A stretch of DNA of 64,000 bases from a bacterium M00.F.Ca.ET.205.01.1.1 (GTDB taxonomy: Bacteria; Pseudomonadota; Alphaproteobacteria; Rhizobiales; Rhizobiaceae), in the NCBI GenBank assembly GCA_004791255.1, contig SRUQ01000003.1:582623-646622 (forward strand), read 5' to 3'. A program made the translations under genes and the position numbers. The notes beneath the pieces are model-generated. The model did not search any database and was not told the origin of the DNA. It was given only the letters and a program-made list of their open reading frames with translations. This document shows, piece after piece, positions 25,275-34,205 of this stretch; the first letter of the stretch is position 1; each line of letters opens with the position of its first letter.

Positions 25275-26222
25275 TCACGCAAACGGCACCGCGGTCGTGC
25301 CCTTGGGCAGCTTGGCCTCATCATCCGGCTCGACATGGATGGTGACGCGCACCGAGGGGATTTCGGCTTTCAGCGCGTCCTCGATGCGGTCGCAGATGAC
25401 ATGGCTGGCGCCGACCGACATGTCGGCGTCGACGACCAGGTGAAACTCGATGAAGGTAGCGCGGCCGGCAATGCGGGTCTTGAGGTCGTGCACCTCCAGT
25501 GCGCCCTTGCAATTGGCCGAGATGGTGTCGCGGATGCGCATGTGTTCGGTGGTGTCGACGGCACGGTCCATCAACCCGTTCATTGATGAGCCGATGACAT
25601 GCCATCCCTGCCACAGGATGTTGAGGGCGACGATCACGGCAAGGGCCGGGTCGAGGATCTGCCAGCCGGTCAGGATTGCCCCGACCAGGCCGCCGAAGAC
25701 GCCGATCGAAGTCACCACATCGGTCATGATGTGGTTGCCGTCGGCGACCAGCGCCGGTGATTTTTCGGCCCTGCCGGCGCGGATCAGCGTCCAGGCCCAG
25801 AAGGCGTTGATGACGGTGGCGACGCCGTTGACGGCAAGGCCTTTCCAGGGCTGTTCGAGCGGCGCAGGCGCCTGCAAGGAACGCCAGACTTCGTTGAGGA
25901 TCAAAAGGGCGGCGAGCACGATCAGAACGCCTTCGAGCACGGCCGAGAAATACTCCGCCTTGTGATGGCCAAAGGGATGATCCTGGTCGGCCGGCTTGTA
26001 GCTGACCTGGATCGCCCAGAAGGCGGCGGCCGAGGCAATGACGTTGACGATCGATTCCAGCGCATCCGAATAAAGCGCCACCGAGCCGGTGACGTACCAG
26101 GCGGTAAGCTTCAGCGCGAGCACGACAAAGGCGATGACGATCGACCAGAAGGCAAGCCTGGCGACCTTCTGCTTCGCGGCGGCCTTGGCCGCGATCGCCA
26201 TCGTGCTTTCGGTTTCGGCCAT
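25275..26222 (-). CDS. Cation diffusion facilitator (CDF) metal exporter
   Basis: The 315-residue protein has six predicted membrane helices and a C-terminal ferredoxin-like cytoplasmic domain (ALEVHDLKTRIAGRATFIEF). The metal-site motifs are YSDALES in helix 2 and DGNHIMTDV in helix 5, which carry the Asp and His/Asp ligands of Zn/Fe CDF exporters such as FieF. DHPFGHHKAEYFS is the conserved loop after helix 2. Its ATG lies five bases after the trpE(G) stop, so it is probably co-transcribed with trpE(G), an unexpected partnership. The metal is not readable; Zn, Fe or Mn are possible. Confidence 0.92.
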   Translation of the reverse strand: MAETESTMAIAAKAAAKQKVARLAFWSIVIAFVVLALKLTAWYVTGSVALYSDALESIVNVIASAAAFWAIQVSYKPADQDHPFGHHKAEYFSAVLEGVLIVLAALLILNEVWRSLQAPAPLEQPWKGLAVNGVATVINAFWAWTLIRAGRAEKSPALVADGNHIMTDVVTSIGVFGGLVGAILTGWQILDPALAVIVALNILWQGWHVIGSSMNGLMDRAVDTTEHMRIRDTISANCKGALEVHDLKTRIAGRATFIEFHLVVDADMSVGASHVICDRIEDALKAEIPSVRVTIHVEPDDEAKLPKGTTAVPFA

Positions 26223-26227
26223 GATCG

Positions 26228-28420
26228 TCAGGCGGCCTTTTCCTTGGCCTTGCGCGGCAGGTGGGCGACAATGTTCTCGATGATCCGCATGCCGGCATTG
26301 TGGCCGAGCGTCATGATCGATTCCGGGTGGAACTGCACCGCCGCAATCGGCTCCTTGCGGTGCTCGAAGGCCATGATGATGCCGTCCTCGGTCTCGGCGG
26401 TGACGACGAAATCATCGGGCAGTCGCACCGGATCGGCAAAGATCGAGTGATAGCGGCCGACGGTGACTTCCTTGGGCAGGCCGGAGAAGATGATGCCGGG
26501 CTTGGAGACGCGGATGCGCGACGGCTTGCCGTGCATCGGGATGTGCAATTGCCTGAGCTCGCCGCCATAGGCTTCGGCCAGCGCCTGCAGGCCAAGGCAG
26601 ACGCCGAAGATCGGCAGGTCGCGGGCGCGGGCTCGTCTGATGGTCGCGGCGCAATCGAAGTCCTTCGGCGTGCCGGGTCCGGGCGACAGCACGACAAGGT
26701 CCGGCTTCAGGCGGTCGAACACTTCCTCCGGCACCGGCGTGCGCACGGTCGACACATTGGCGCCGGTCTGGCGGAAGTAGTTGGCCAGCGTGTGGACGAA
26801 GGAGTCCTCGTGGTCGACGAGCAGGATGTTGACGCCGTCGCCGACGCGCGCGGTGGCGCGCTCGGTGCTGGCGGAATTGCCTGACTTGGCGTCGCGGATG
26901 GCGGAGAGCATGGCGGATGCCTTCAGTTCGGTTTCGGCTTCTTCTTCCTCGGGAATGCTGTCGAAGAGCAAGGTGGCGCCGGCGCGCACCTCGGCGATGC
27001 CGTCCTTGATGCGGATGGTGCGCAAGGTGAGGCCGGTGTTCATGTCGCCGTTGAAGTTGACCATGCCGATGGCGCCGCCATACCAGGCGCGCGGGCTCTT
27101 CTCGTTCTGCTCGATGAAGCGCATGGCCCAGAGCTTCGGCGCGCCGGTGACAGTGACCGCCCAGGCGTGCGAGAGAAACGCGTCGAAGGCGTCCATGCCT
27201 TCGCGCAGCCGGCCCTCGATGTGATCGACGGTGTGGATCAGGCGCGAATACATCTCGATCTGGCGGCGGCCGATGACACGCACGGAACCCGGCTCGCAGA
27301 CGCGCGACTTGTCGTTGCGGTCAACGTCCGAGCACATTGTCAGCTCGGACTCGTCCTTCTTGGAATTGAGCAGCTTCAGGATCTGCTCGCTATCGGAGAT
27401 GGCATCGTCGCCGCGCTTGATGGTGCCGGAGATCGGGCAGGTTTCGACACGGCGGCCATTGACGCGCACGAACATTTCCGGCGAAGCGCCGATCAGATAT
27501 TCGTTCTCGCCGAGGTTGATGAAGAAGGAATAGGGCGAGGGGTTGATCGACTTCAGCTTGCGCGAAATCTCGGACGGCTGCGTCTCGCAGCGCTCGTAGA
27601 ACATCTGGCCGGGCACGACCTCGAACAGGTCGCCGCGCTTGAAGGAGTCCATCGCGCGCCGCACCAGCTCGGCATATTCGCCCGGCTCATGGTCGCCGCG
27701 TGGCGGGATGCGGTCGGCGGTTTTGAACGGTTCGGCGACTGCGTCGCGCGGCAGGCCTTCGGTCGAAAACCCGTCGCCGGAATAGTCGTAACGGTCGGTC
27801 CAGGCCTTGGCCGAATAGTGGTCGACGACCAGAATCTCATCGGGCAGGAACAGGACGAGGTCGCGCTGGCCGGGCTTGCGCTCGAGCTTGTAGTCGACCG
27901 GATCGAACTGGAAGGAAAGGTCGTAGCCGAAAGCGCCGTAGAGGCCGAGATTGGCGTCTTCCCCGGTCTTGAACAAAGTGGTTATGGCGCGCAGCACGGT
28001 GAAGACGGAGGGAACGCGGCTGCGCTCTTCTTCGGTGAAGACGCGGCCGGGCTTGGCGACGTCGAGGCGGATCAGTTTTTTAGACGTTTCGGCAATCGTC
28101 ACCTCGGCCAGGCCGGCAAGCGCGGCGCCGATCACCGGCAGCAGCGCCTCGCCACGGCCGTTCAGCGCTTCGATGCGCATGGCGCGGCCGCGCGCCGAGA
28201 TAACCAGCGGCGGATCGATGATGGCGGTGTCCCAGCGCGTGTAGCGGCCGGGATATTCGTAGTTGGAGGAGAACACGGCGCCGCGGCGCGCGTTCAGCCC
28301 GTCGACATAGGCGTCGATCGCGCCTTCATAGGGCCGGTCGTGGCGCTCGCGGGTGATGGTGATGCCACCCTCGGTCACGAAACGCTCGGCGCCGTTGTCC
28401 AGAACCTTAATCGTCGTCAT
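26228..28420 (-). CDS. trpE(G): Fused anthranilate synthase, components I and II
   Basis: The 730-residue protein fuses the chorismate-binding TrpE half with the glutamine amidotransferase TrpG half, as is typical of rhizobia. The TrpE half contains [50 protein letters not shown] and [16 protein letters not shown]. The TrpG half contains SPGPGTPKD, the nucleophile Cys in [10 protein letters not shown] and the HPES dyad near the C-terminus. It makes anthranilate from chorismate and glutamine in the first step of tryptophan synthesis. The ATG at 28420 has GGAGA upstream; ATG 28432 and TTG 28441 are less likely. It lies behind trpL and a terminator hairpin. Confidence 0.97.
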   Translation of the reverse strand: MTTIKVLDNGAERFVTEGGITITRERHDRPYEGAIDAYVDGLNARRGAVFSSNYEYPGRYTRWDTAIIDPPLVISARGRAMRIEALNGRGEALLPVIGAALAGLAEVTIAETSKKLIRLDVAKPGRVFTEEERSRVPSVFTVLRAITTLFKTGEDANLGLYGAFGYDLSFQFDPVDYKLERKPGQRDLVLFLPDEILVVDHYSAKAWTDRYDYSGDGFSTEGLPRDAVAEPFKTADRIPPRGDHEPGEYAELVRRAMDSFKRGDLFEVVPGQMFYERCETQPSEISRKLKSINPSPYSFFINLGENEYLIGASPEMFVRVNGRRVETCPISGTIKRGDDAISDSEQILKLLNSKKDESELTMCSDVDRNDKSRVCEPGSVRVIGRRQIEMYSRLIHTVDHIEGRLREGMDAFDAFLSHAWAVTVTGAPKLWAMRFIEQNEKSPRAWYGGAIGMVNFNGDMNTGLTLRTIRIKDGIAEVRAGATLLFDSIPEEEEAETELKASAMLSAIRDAKSGNSASTERATARVGDGVNILLVDHEDSFVHTLANYFRQTGANVSTVRTPVPEEVFDRLKPDLVVLSPGPGTPKDFDCAATIRRARARDLPIFGVCLGLQALAEAYGGELRQLHIPMHGKPSRIRVSKPGIIFSGLPKEVTVGRYHSIFADPVRLPDDFVVTAETEDGIIMAFEHRKEPIAAVQFHPESIMTLGHNAGMRIIENIVAHLPRKAKEKAA

Positions 28421-28460
28421 TGCCGTCTCCATTTTGGGCAACGGACCCGGGAATGGCTTG

Positions 28461-28498
28461 AAAAAACAAATGGCCGCCCGGACATTCCGCTGCGGCCA
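28461..28498 (-). terminator. trp attenuator terminator
   Basis: TGGCCGC (28471-28477) and GCGGCCA (28492-28498) form a stem. On the minus-strand transcript it is followed by TTTGTTTTTT (28470-28461). This is a rho-independent terminator 40 bases before trpE(G). A competing arm, CAGCGGCC at 28537-28530 just after the trpL stop, can pair with the GGCCGC of the terminator 5' side, giving the antiterminator. Confidence 0.9.
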
Positions 28499-28537
28499 CC
28501 CTCTCTTTTCACGCGCACGTGTTCGAACAGGCCGCTG

Positions 28538-28582
28538 TCAGCAGGCCCACCACCAAATGGTCTTGGTCGAACGCATGTTCAT
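28538..28582 (-). CDS. trpL: trp leader peptide
   Basis: A 14-codon ORF encodes MNMRSTKTIWWWAC, with three consecutive Trp codons near the end. The length, the IWWWA ending and the position before trpE(G) match the rhizobial TrpL leader; in Sinorhizobium this 14-residue peptide and its RNA also act in trans. A ribosome stalled on the TGG codons would free the antiterminator arm. An in-frame ATG four codons upstream is an alternative start, but the 14-residue version matches the family length. Confidence 0.92.
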   Translation of the reverse strand: MNMRSTKTIWWWAC

Positions 28583-28731
28583 GGCGAAATCCATAGCGGC
28601 GAAAAACCGGATACGCAACAGGTTTGAAAAGCCTGTTCGTTGGCTGCCGCTTTCGAGGCTCATGGCACATCGCCACAGCCGGCGGCTCCGACTACTTTGG
28701 ACATTCAGCAGGAAGACGGGAAAGGATACCG

Positions 28732-29502
28732 ATGACCCAGCAGATCGAGCGCGCACGCGCATTCCATGCCCTGCACGTCAAGGGAAACCCTGTTGTTCTC
28801 TACAATGCCTGGGATCCGGGCTCGGCCAAGATCGTCGAGAAGGCAGGAGCCAAGGCCATCGCCACGGGAAGCTGGCCGGTCGCGGCCGCCTTCGGCTACG
28901 CCGACGGCGAGAAAATCCCGCTGCAACTGGCGCTCGACAACATCAGGCGCATCGTCGCGGCGGTGGATCTGCCTGTCACCATGGACCTCGAGGGCGGCTA
29001 TGGCGTCGAGCCGGAGACGGTCGCCCGCACCGTGACGCTTGCCCTGCAGGCCGGCGCCATCGGCTTCAATTTCGAGGACCAGATCGTCGGCGGCAGCGGC
29101 CTGCACGATATCGGCGCGCAGGTGAAGCGGGTCGAAGCGGCGGCTGCTGCGGTCAAGGCTTCCGGAATCCCCGCCTTCCTCAACGCCCGCACCGACATCT
29201 TCCTCAAGGCCAAGCCCGATGCGCACGACAAAGCGTTGCTCGACCAGGCGATCGAGCGGGCGCATGCCTATGAAGAGGCCGGAGCGAGCGGTTTCTTTGC
29301 GCCGGGCCTCGGCGATGAGGGGCTGATCGAGGCGCTCTGCGGATCGATCGCGCTGCCGGTCAACATCATCGCGCTCGCGCATGTGCCGCCGCGCCAGCGC
29401 CTGGCCGAACTCGGGGTCGCCCGCATCAGCCATGGTCCGGTGCCTTACCGGCAGATGGCGGAATGGCTGGAGGCCATGGCGCGGCTGGCGATTTCGGGGT
29501 AG
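28732..29502 (+). CDS. Isocitrate lyase/PEP mutase-family protein
   Basis: The 256-residue TIM-barrel enzyme begins MTQQIERARAFHALHVKGNP, with GAAAGGAT before the ATG. Family motifs are YNAWDPGSAKIVEKAGAKAI, the Mg-binding TMDLEGGYG, GFNFEDQIVGG and NARTDIFL. The catalytic Cys loop of true isocitrate lyases (KKCGH) is absent, which points to the PEP mutase/carboxyphosphonoenolpyruvate mutase-like group. Members cleave or form C-C or P-C bonds in small organic acids; the exact reaction is unknown. It is divergent from the trpL/trpE(G) unit. Confidence 0.86.
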   Translation: MTQQIERARAFHALHVKGNPVVLYNAWDPGSAKIVEKAGAKAIATGSWPVAAAFGYADGEKIPLQLALDNIRRIVAAVDLPVTMDLEGGYGVEPETVARTVTLALQAGAIGFNFEDQIVGGSGLHDIGAQVKRVEAAAAAVKASGIPAFLNARTDIFLKAKPDAHDKALLDQAIERAHAYEEAGASGFFAPGLGDEGLIEALCGSIALPVNIIALAHVPPRQRLAELGVARISHGPVPYRQMAEWLEAMARLAISG

Positions 29503-29546
29503 GACATGCGCTTGGCGATCTGAGGGTGAGGCGAAGCCCCGTTACT

Positions 29547-29730
29547 TCGTCATTCCTGGGCGAAGCAGGAGCGAAGCTCCGTCGCGGAGACCCTGGAATC
29601 CATGCCGGGACCTTGGCCTTGGAGTGCAGCGGCACAGAATTCTGCACCGTGGCAACGCGTCGAAGTCCCGGCATGGATCCTCGGGTCTGCGCCGCGTCGC
29701 TACGCTCCTTGCTCCGCCCGTGGATGACGA
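29547..29730. repeat. Palindromic intergenic element, copy 2 (inverted)
   Basis: A 184-base element starts TCGTCATTC and ends GTGGATGACGA. It is an inverted relative of the element at 25042-25228: its right arm GGTCTGCGCCGCGTCGCTAC is the complement of the left arm of copy 1. The central GTGCAGCGGCACAGAATTC region also matches copy 1 in reverse complement. It lies between convergent genes, where it could fold in either transcript. Confidence 0.8.
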
Positions 29731-29779
29731 CATTATGGATGTCGCGGCTAATCGCCAACGCGTGCGTTCAGGGAAACCG

Positions 29780-30835
29780 TCAATCCTCCAGCGTGCCTGA
29801 CCTGGCGTCGGTGCTCTTCTTGTCGCCGGCCAGTTTCAAGAGGTCCTCGCCGGTGCGGATGATGCGGCGCGAGCGGCGGGTCAGGATGATGCCGTCCTGC
29901 GGCGCGAACACTTCGGTGCGGCCGTCCGCCTCGCCAGGCGCATGGACGATGGTGGCGAGGCGGGCGCCCCTGGCGACGCGGTCGCCGGGCTTCACGTCGT
30001 AAAGCACTGCTCCACCCCGGGGCGCCGGCATCATCTCGATGTTTTCCAGCGGCGCGACGACGCCCTTGAAAGGGCCGGGCGCGGGCAAGGCGGCGTCGGC
30101 GATCACACCACGCGCCGCCAGCAGCCGGTAGAGCCCTTCGGCGTCGGCCTTGGCCAAGGCGCCATCGACATCGAGGATGCCGCGATACTCGACCGTGGTC
30201 ACGACACGCCGGTCGAGCCTGGCAACGTCGGCGGGCACGTTCTGGTAGGGCATGATCGAGGCACCCTCGAAGGTGCCGTCGGTATCTTCGCTCCACAGCA
30301 CCACCGCATCGACGCCCATGGCGGCGGCGCAGTCGGCCATATCAGGCCACAGGCTGGTGTGGATGTAGAGATAGGCGAGGCCTTCGTCGTCGCAGTGCAG
30401 GTCGAGAACGATGTCGTGGCCGAGCGACAGTTGCACCAGCCGGGTCTTCAGCCGCTGGTCGGCGCCGCCGTGCATGGTGTTCGGCAAAAGTGCGGTGTCG
30501 GGCGCGGCGAGCAACGGAAAGCCGCGGTTGAAATTGGTGCGGCTGCCCAGATGAAAGCGGCCCTGGTGCTCGCCGAAATGATATTGCGCGCGGCCGATCG
30601 GGTTGGCCCAGGGCACGATCGTCAACGAGCCCTTGATGCGGCCTTCGGCTTCAGCCCTGGCAAGCATCGGCACCAGCGCGTCGATGGCGACGACGCCAGG
30701 CAGTTCGCCGGCATGGAGTGCCGCCTGTAGATAGGCCGAGGGTGCCGCCTTGTCGCTGCCGGCGAAGCGCAACACCGGAAATTCGTAGGAAACGCCGTCG
30801 CTTTCGCCTGCTATGCGTTCGATCGATTTCTGCAT
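29780..30835 (-). CDS. Succinylglutamate desuccinylase/aspartoacylase-family zinc hydrolase
   Basis: The 351-residue protein has the zinc-site motif HAGE (about residues 41-44) in LQAALHAGELPGVVAI, NFNRGFP, and the third ligand His in DIVLDLHCDDEGLAYLYIHT. The catalytic Glu is probably in TTVEYRG. The C-terminal part, VKPGDRVARGARLATIVHAP, resembles a biotinyl-like beta domain often fused in this subgroup. Members deacylate N-acyl amino acids such as N-acetyl-diaminobutyrate. The substrate is not certain. It is followed downstream by a palindromic repeat. Confidence 0.87.
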   Translation of the reverse strand: MQKSIERIAGESDGVSYEFPVLRFAGSDKAAPSAYLQAALHAGELPGVVAIDALVPMLARAEAEGRIKGSLTIVPWANPIGRAQYHFGEHQGRFHLGSRTNFNRGFPLLAAPDTALLPNTMHGGADQRLKTRLVQLSLGHDIVLDLHCDDEGLAYLYIHTSLWPDMADCAAAMGVDAVVLWSEDTDGTFEGASIMPYQNVPADVARLDRRVVTTVEYRGILDVDGALAKADAEGLYRLLAARGVIADAALPAPGPFKGVVAPLENIEMMPAPRGGAVLYDVKPGDRVARGARLATIVHAPGEADGRTEVFAPQDGIILTRRSRRIIRTGEDLLKLAGDKKSTDARSGTLED

Positions 30836-30924
30836 GGCTTTCCTCCATCAAGAGCGGCAAGACATGCCCATTTGAAGACGCCGATGTCGATTGGTCCAGT
30901 CCGTCGCGCTATGGGCGCAAGCGG

Positions 30925-32103
30925 CTATTCGGCGGCGTGATAAAGGACGGTGGCCGGCGCACGTCGGTCCAGAGCCCGCGAGAGCACCGCCACGGCGACC
31001 GCCAGAAGGGCGAGCACCGCGCCGACCAACGGCAGATTGGCGTAGGAAACGCCCGCCGAAAGGGCCAGGCCGCCGATCCAGGCGCCGCCGGCGTTGCCGA
31101 CGTTGAAGGCGCCCTGGTTCAGCGTGGCGGCGAGGTTAGGCCCTTCCGATGCCGCCTCGACGACGCGTATCTGCAGCGGCGGCACGACGACGAAGATCAG
31201 CAGGCCCCACAGGAAGACGATACCGATGGCGACGCTGGCGATGGCGCCGAACTGCATGAAGAAAACGAAGAGCAAAGCCATCAGCAGCAGGGTGCCGATG
31301 ACCGTCGGCATCAGCTTCCAGTCGGCGAGCCGGCCGCCGATGATGTTGCCGATGGTCATGCCGGCGCCGAACAACAGCAAGACCCAGGTGACGGCCGAGG
31401 TCGACAGGCCCGACACCTCGGTGAGGTAGGGTTTGATATAGGTGAAAACGGCGAACAGGCTGGCCGAAGTCAGCGCCGCGATCAGCATCGCCAGCCACAC
31501 CTGCAACTTGCCCAGCACGCGAACTTCAGCGCGCAGGCCGCCGCCGCTCGGCTCGGCGACATCTGATGGTACCAGCCAGGCGATTGCCGCGACCGAGATC
31601 AGGCCGATGCCGACCACGGCCAGGAACGTAGAGCGCCAGCCGAACGCCTCGCCAAGCGCGGTGCCGGCGGGAACGCCCAGAATGTTGGACAGTGTCAGGC
31701 CGGCGAACATCAGGGCGATGGCGCTTGCCCGTTTGTTGCGCGGCACCAGGCTTGCGGCAACCACCGAGCCGATACCGAAGAAGGCGCCGTGGCCGAAGGC
31801 GGTGAAGACGCGCGCGGCCATCAGCAGCCAGTAATTGGGCGCGATGGCGCAAAACAGATTGCCGACGACGAACAGAGCGGCGAGCCCGACCAGCACCGGC
31901 TTGCGCGGCAGATGCGCGGTGGCCATGGCAACGATCGGCGCGCCGAAGACGACCCCCAGCGCGTAGCCGGTGACCAGCAGGCCGGCCGAAGGGATCGACA
32001 CGCCGAGGTCGGCGGCGACCTCCGGCAGCAGGCCCATAATGACGAATTCGGTGGTGCCGATGCAGAAGGACGCAATGGCAAGTGCAAGGATCGGCAATGG
32101 CAT
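30925..32103 (-). CDS. MFS transporter, AraJ/drug-efflux type
   Basis: The 392-residue protein has twelve hydrophobic segments and begins MPLPILALAIASFCIGTTEF with VIMGLLPEVAADLGV, the start of the DHA1 (AraJ/YdhP-like) subfamily. The loop 2-3 motif is degenerate (GAPIVAMATAHLPRKPVLVG), and the motif after helix 5 is SNILGVPAGTALGEAFGWRS. Likely role: proton-driven export of small molecules, perhaps sugars or drugs. GGACG lies before ATG 32103; longer in-frame forms lack the family N-terminus. It lies downstream of the disulfide oxidoreductase gene. Confidence 0.88.
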   Translation of the reverse strand: MPLPILALAIASFCIGTTEFVIMGLLPEVAADLGVSIPSAGLLVTGYALGVVFGAPIVAMATAHLPRKPVLVGLAALFVVGNLFCAIAPNYWLLMAARVFTAFGHGAFFGIGSVVAASLVPRNKRASAIALMFAGLTLSNILGVPAGTALGEAFGWRSTFLAVVGIGLISVAAIAWLVPSDVAEPSGGGLRAEVRVLGKLQVWLAMLIAALTSASLFAVFTYIKPYLTEVSGLSTSAVTWVLLLFGAGMTIGNIIGGRLADWKLMPTVIGTLLLMALLFVFFMQFGAIASVAIGIVFLWGLLIFVVVPPLQIRVVEAASEGPNLAATLNQGAFNVGNAGGAWIGGLALSAGVSYANLPLVGAVLALLAVAVAVLSRALDRRAPATVLYHAAE

Positions 32104-32218
32104 CGAACGTCCAGTCTGAATCGGTTCAATTTCAGACTGCGCGAAAGGCGGCAAGGCGGACAAGCGCCATTGCCGCAAGGCAGCAATGCAGAAACCGGAG
32201 AGCTTGATGGCAAGCTGT

Positions 32219-33610
32219 TCAGACCAGCGGCTTCAGCTCCTGTGCGATGGTGGGCAGCAGCTCCGAAACGTTGGGGTGGATATGCATGGCGCGCGCCAGC
32301 GTGTCGACGGGCGCCTTGGCGTACATCAGGTCGAGCACGCAGTGCACGGCCTCGTCGCCGCCGGGGCCGAGCACCGAGCAGCCGAGGATTTCCCTGGTAT
32401 CGGCATCGACCAGGATCTTCATGAACCCTTGAGTCTCGCCCTTCTCGACAGCGCGGCCGACGCGCGTCATCGGCCGTTGGCCGATTAGCGCGCGGCGTCC
32501 TGATTTCCTCACCGCCGTCTCGGTCATGCCGCAGCGGCCGAGCGGCGGATCGATGTAGAGCGCGTAGGCTTCGATGCGGTCGCTGACCCTGCGCGGATCG
32601 TTGTCCAGCAGATTGGCGGCGACGATCTCGTAGTCGTTGTAGGAGGTGTGGGTGAAGGCGCCCTTGCCGTTGCAGTCGCCCATCGCCCAGATGCCCGGCA
32701 CGTTGGTGCGCAACTGGTCGTCGACGGTGATGAAGCCGCGCTTGTCGAGCGCGACGCCAGCCTTGTCGAGGCCGAGATCGTCGGTGTTGGGGTTCCGCCC
32801 CAGTGCCAAAAGCACGTGCGAGCCGACGGCAGGCGCCTTGCCGGCCGAGAAGCTCACGGCGATATCCCCGCCCTGCCGGGCGAAGCCGATGTCGTCGGCG
32901 CCGACATGGACAGCGATGCCTTCGTTTTCGAGGATCGACAGGATGGCGGCCGAGACGTCCTCGTCCTCGCGGCCGGTGAGCCGGGGGCTCTTTTCGATGA
33001 CGGTGACTTCCGAGCCGAAGCGGCGGAACATCTGCGCGAATTCGAGCGAGATGTAGCTGCCTCCGACGACGATGAGATGGCGCGGCAAGACGTCGAGATC
33101 CATCATCGAGGAGTTGGTCAGGTAATCGATGTCGTGGATGCCGGGCAAGTCCGGCACCGAGGCGCGGCCACCGGTGTTGAGGAAGATTTTTGGCGCGGTC
33201 AGGAGATCGTCGCCGACGCGCACCGTGTTGGCGGATTCGAAGCGCGCATGGCCGCGATAGAGCGTGCATTTGTCCATGCCGGCGATCCAGGTCTCGAGCC
33301 CGGTGCGAGAGGCGCCCGATACCTTGTCCTTGCGCGCCTTGATCGCGGCATAGTCGACGCCGACTGGACCGCCGAGCATCACGCCATAGTCGGCGGCGCG
33401 GCGAGCGAGATGCGCGGCATAGGCGCTTGCCACCATCGTCTTGGTCGGGATGCAGCCGGTGTTGACGCAGGTGCCGCCGACCAGCTTGCGCTCGATCAGC
33501 GCCACGCTCATGCCGGCCGCGTTGAGCCGGGCTGCAAGCGGCGTGCCGGCCTGACCGGCGCCGATGATGATGGCGTCGAAGGCCTTTGCGTCTGAGGCTT
33601 GGGCCGTCAT
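32219..33610 (-). CDS. FAD-dependent pyridine nucleotide-disulfide oxidoreductase (mercuric-reductase-like)
   Basis: The 463-residue flavoprotein has the FAD motif IIIGAGQAGTPLA, the redox pair in GGTCVNTGCIPTK, an NAD-binding GGSYISLEFAQMFRRFGSEV, AMGDCNGKGAFTHTSYND, and the C-terminal dimerisation domain ending HIHPNVSELLPTIAQEL. It is of class I like lipoamide dehydrogenase and MerA. It lacks the N-terminal metal-binding domain and the C-terminal vicinal cysteines of true mercuric reductase, so its substrate is unknown. The ATG at 33610 overlaps the stop of the DUF4126 gene, so the two are coupled. Confidence 0.9.
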   Translation of the reverse strand: MTAQASDAKAFDAIIIGAGQAGTPLAARLNAAGMSVALIERKLVGGTCVNTGCIPTKTMVASAYAAHLARRAADYGVMLGGPVGVDYAAIKARKDKVSGASRTGLETWIAGMDKCTLYRGHARFESANTVRVGDDLLTAPKIFLNTGGRASVPDLPGIHDIDYLTNSSMMDLDVLPRHLIVVGGSYISLEFAQMFRRFGSEVTVIEKSPRLTGREDEDVSAAILSILENEGIAVHVGADDIGFARQGGDIAVSFSAGKAPAVGSHVLLALGRNPNTDDLGLDKAGVALDKRGFITVDDQLRTNVPGIWAMGDCNGKGAFTHTSYNDYEIVAANLLDNDPRRVSDRIEAYALYIDPPLGRCGMTETAVRKSGRRALIGQRPMTRVGRAVEKGETQGFMKILVDADTREILGCSVLGPGGDEAVHCVLDLMYAKAPVDTLARAMHIHPNVSELLPTIAQELKPLV

Positions 33611-34068
33611 GCCACCGCGGCCACGATCAGCAGGCCGCCGATAATGGCGACAGCGTCCTCGATCAAAGCGGCGGGCAGGTCCTTGCCGAAGGCGGCGGCG
33701 AGGCGGCCGCGCACTGCCGCGCCGCCCAGCGTGCCGATGACGGCGCCGATGGCGCCGGCGATCAGGCAGACGATGGTGGCGCCGCCGGTGGCGCCGATCA
33801 CCGCGCCGGTGAAGGCGCCCATGATGATGCGGGTGGCGAACTGCTGCGGCACCTTGCGGCTCGGCGTCGACGGCAACTGGTCGGTGATGAGTTCGACGAT
33901 GGCCAGGATCGTGAAGATGCCGACGGCGGCCCAGTGGCCCATAAAGCTGGCCCAGGTGCCGGCCACCGGCAGCCAGCCGAGATACGCACCCCACGCGACG
34001 GCAGCCGGCGCGCTCATGGCCCGAAGACCGGCAATGACGCCGATCAGCAGTGCAAGAAGATACAGCAT
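33607..34068 (-). CDS. DUF4126 membrane protein
   Basis: The 153-residue protein is a small multi-helix membrane protein (MLYLLALLIGVIAGLRAMSA; VGIFTILAIVELITDQLPST; AFTGAVIGATGGATIVCLIA). The ELITDQLP loop and RTxxxQ-like polar patch match the DUF4126 family, of unknown role. It overlaps the downstream FAD oxidoreductase by four bases (ATGA), which suggests a functional pair, perhaps a redox step linked to membrane transport. Confidence 0.82.
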   Translation of the reverse strand: MLYLLALLIGVIAGLRAMSAPAAVAWGAYLGWLPVAGTWASFMGHWAAVGIFTILAIVELITDQLPSTPSRKVPQQFATRIIMGAFTGAVIGATGGATIVCLIAGAIGAVIGTLGGAAVRGRLAAAFGKDLPAALIEDAVAIIGGLLIVAAVA

Positions 34069-34205
34069 TCGATCCCCCTCGATCCCGGGCCGGAACAGCC
34101 CTGAAATGTCAGGCTACCATAGGTCCGATATTTGGCCACTACTTGCGTCGGCGCTTTTCCGCTCGCCGTAACTGTGTTTGGAATGATTGCAAATGGAGAC
34201 ACATC

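Noticed and set aside
32219..33610. Mercuric reductase merA
   Set aside because: It lacks the N-terminal HMA domain and the C-terminal Cys pair, and no merR or merT lies near.
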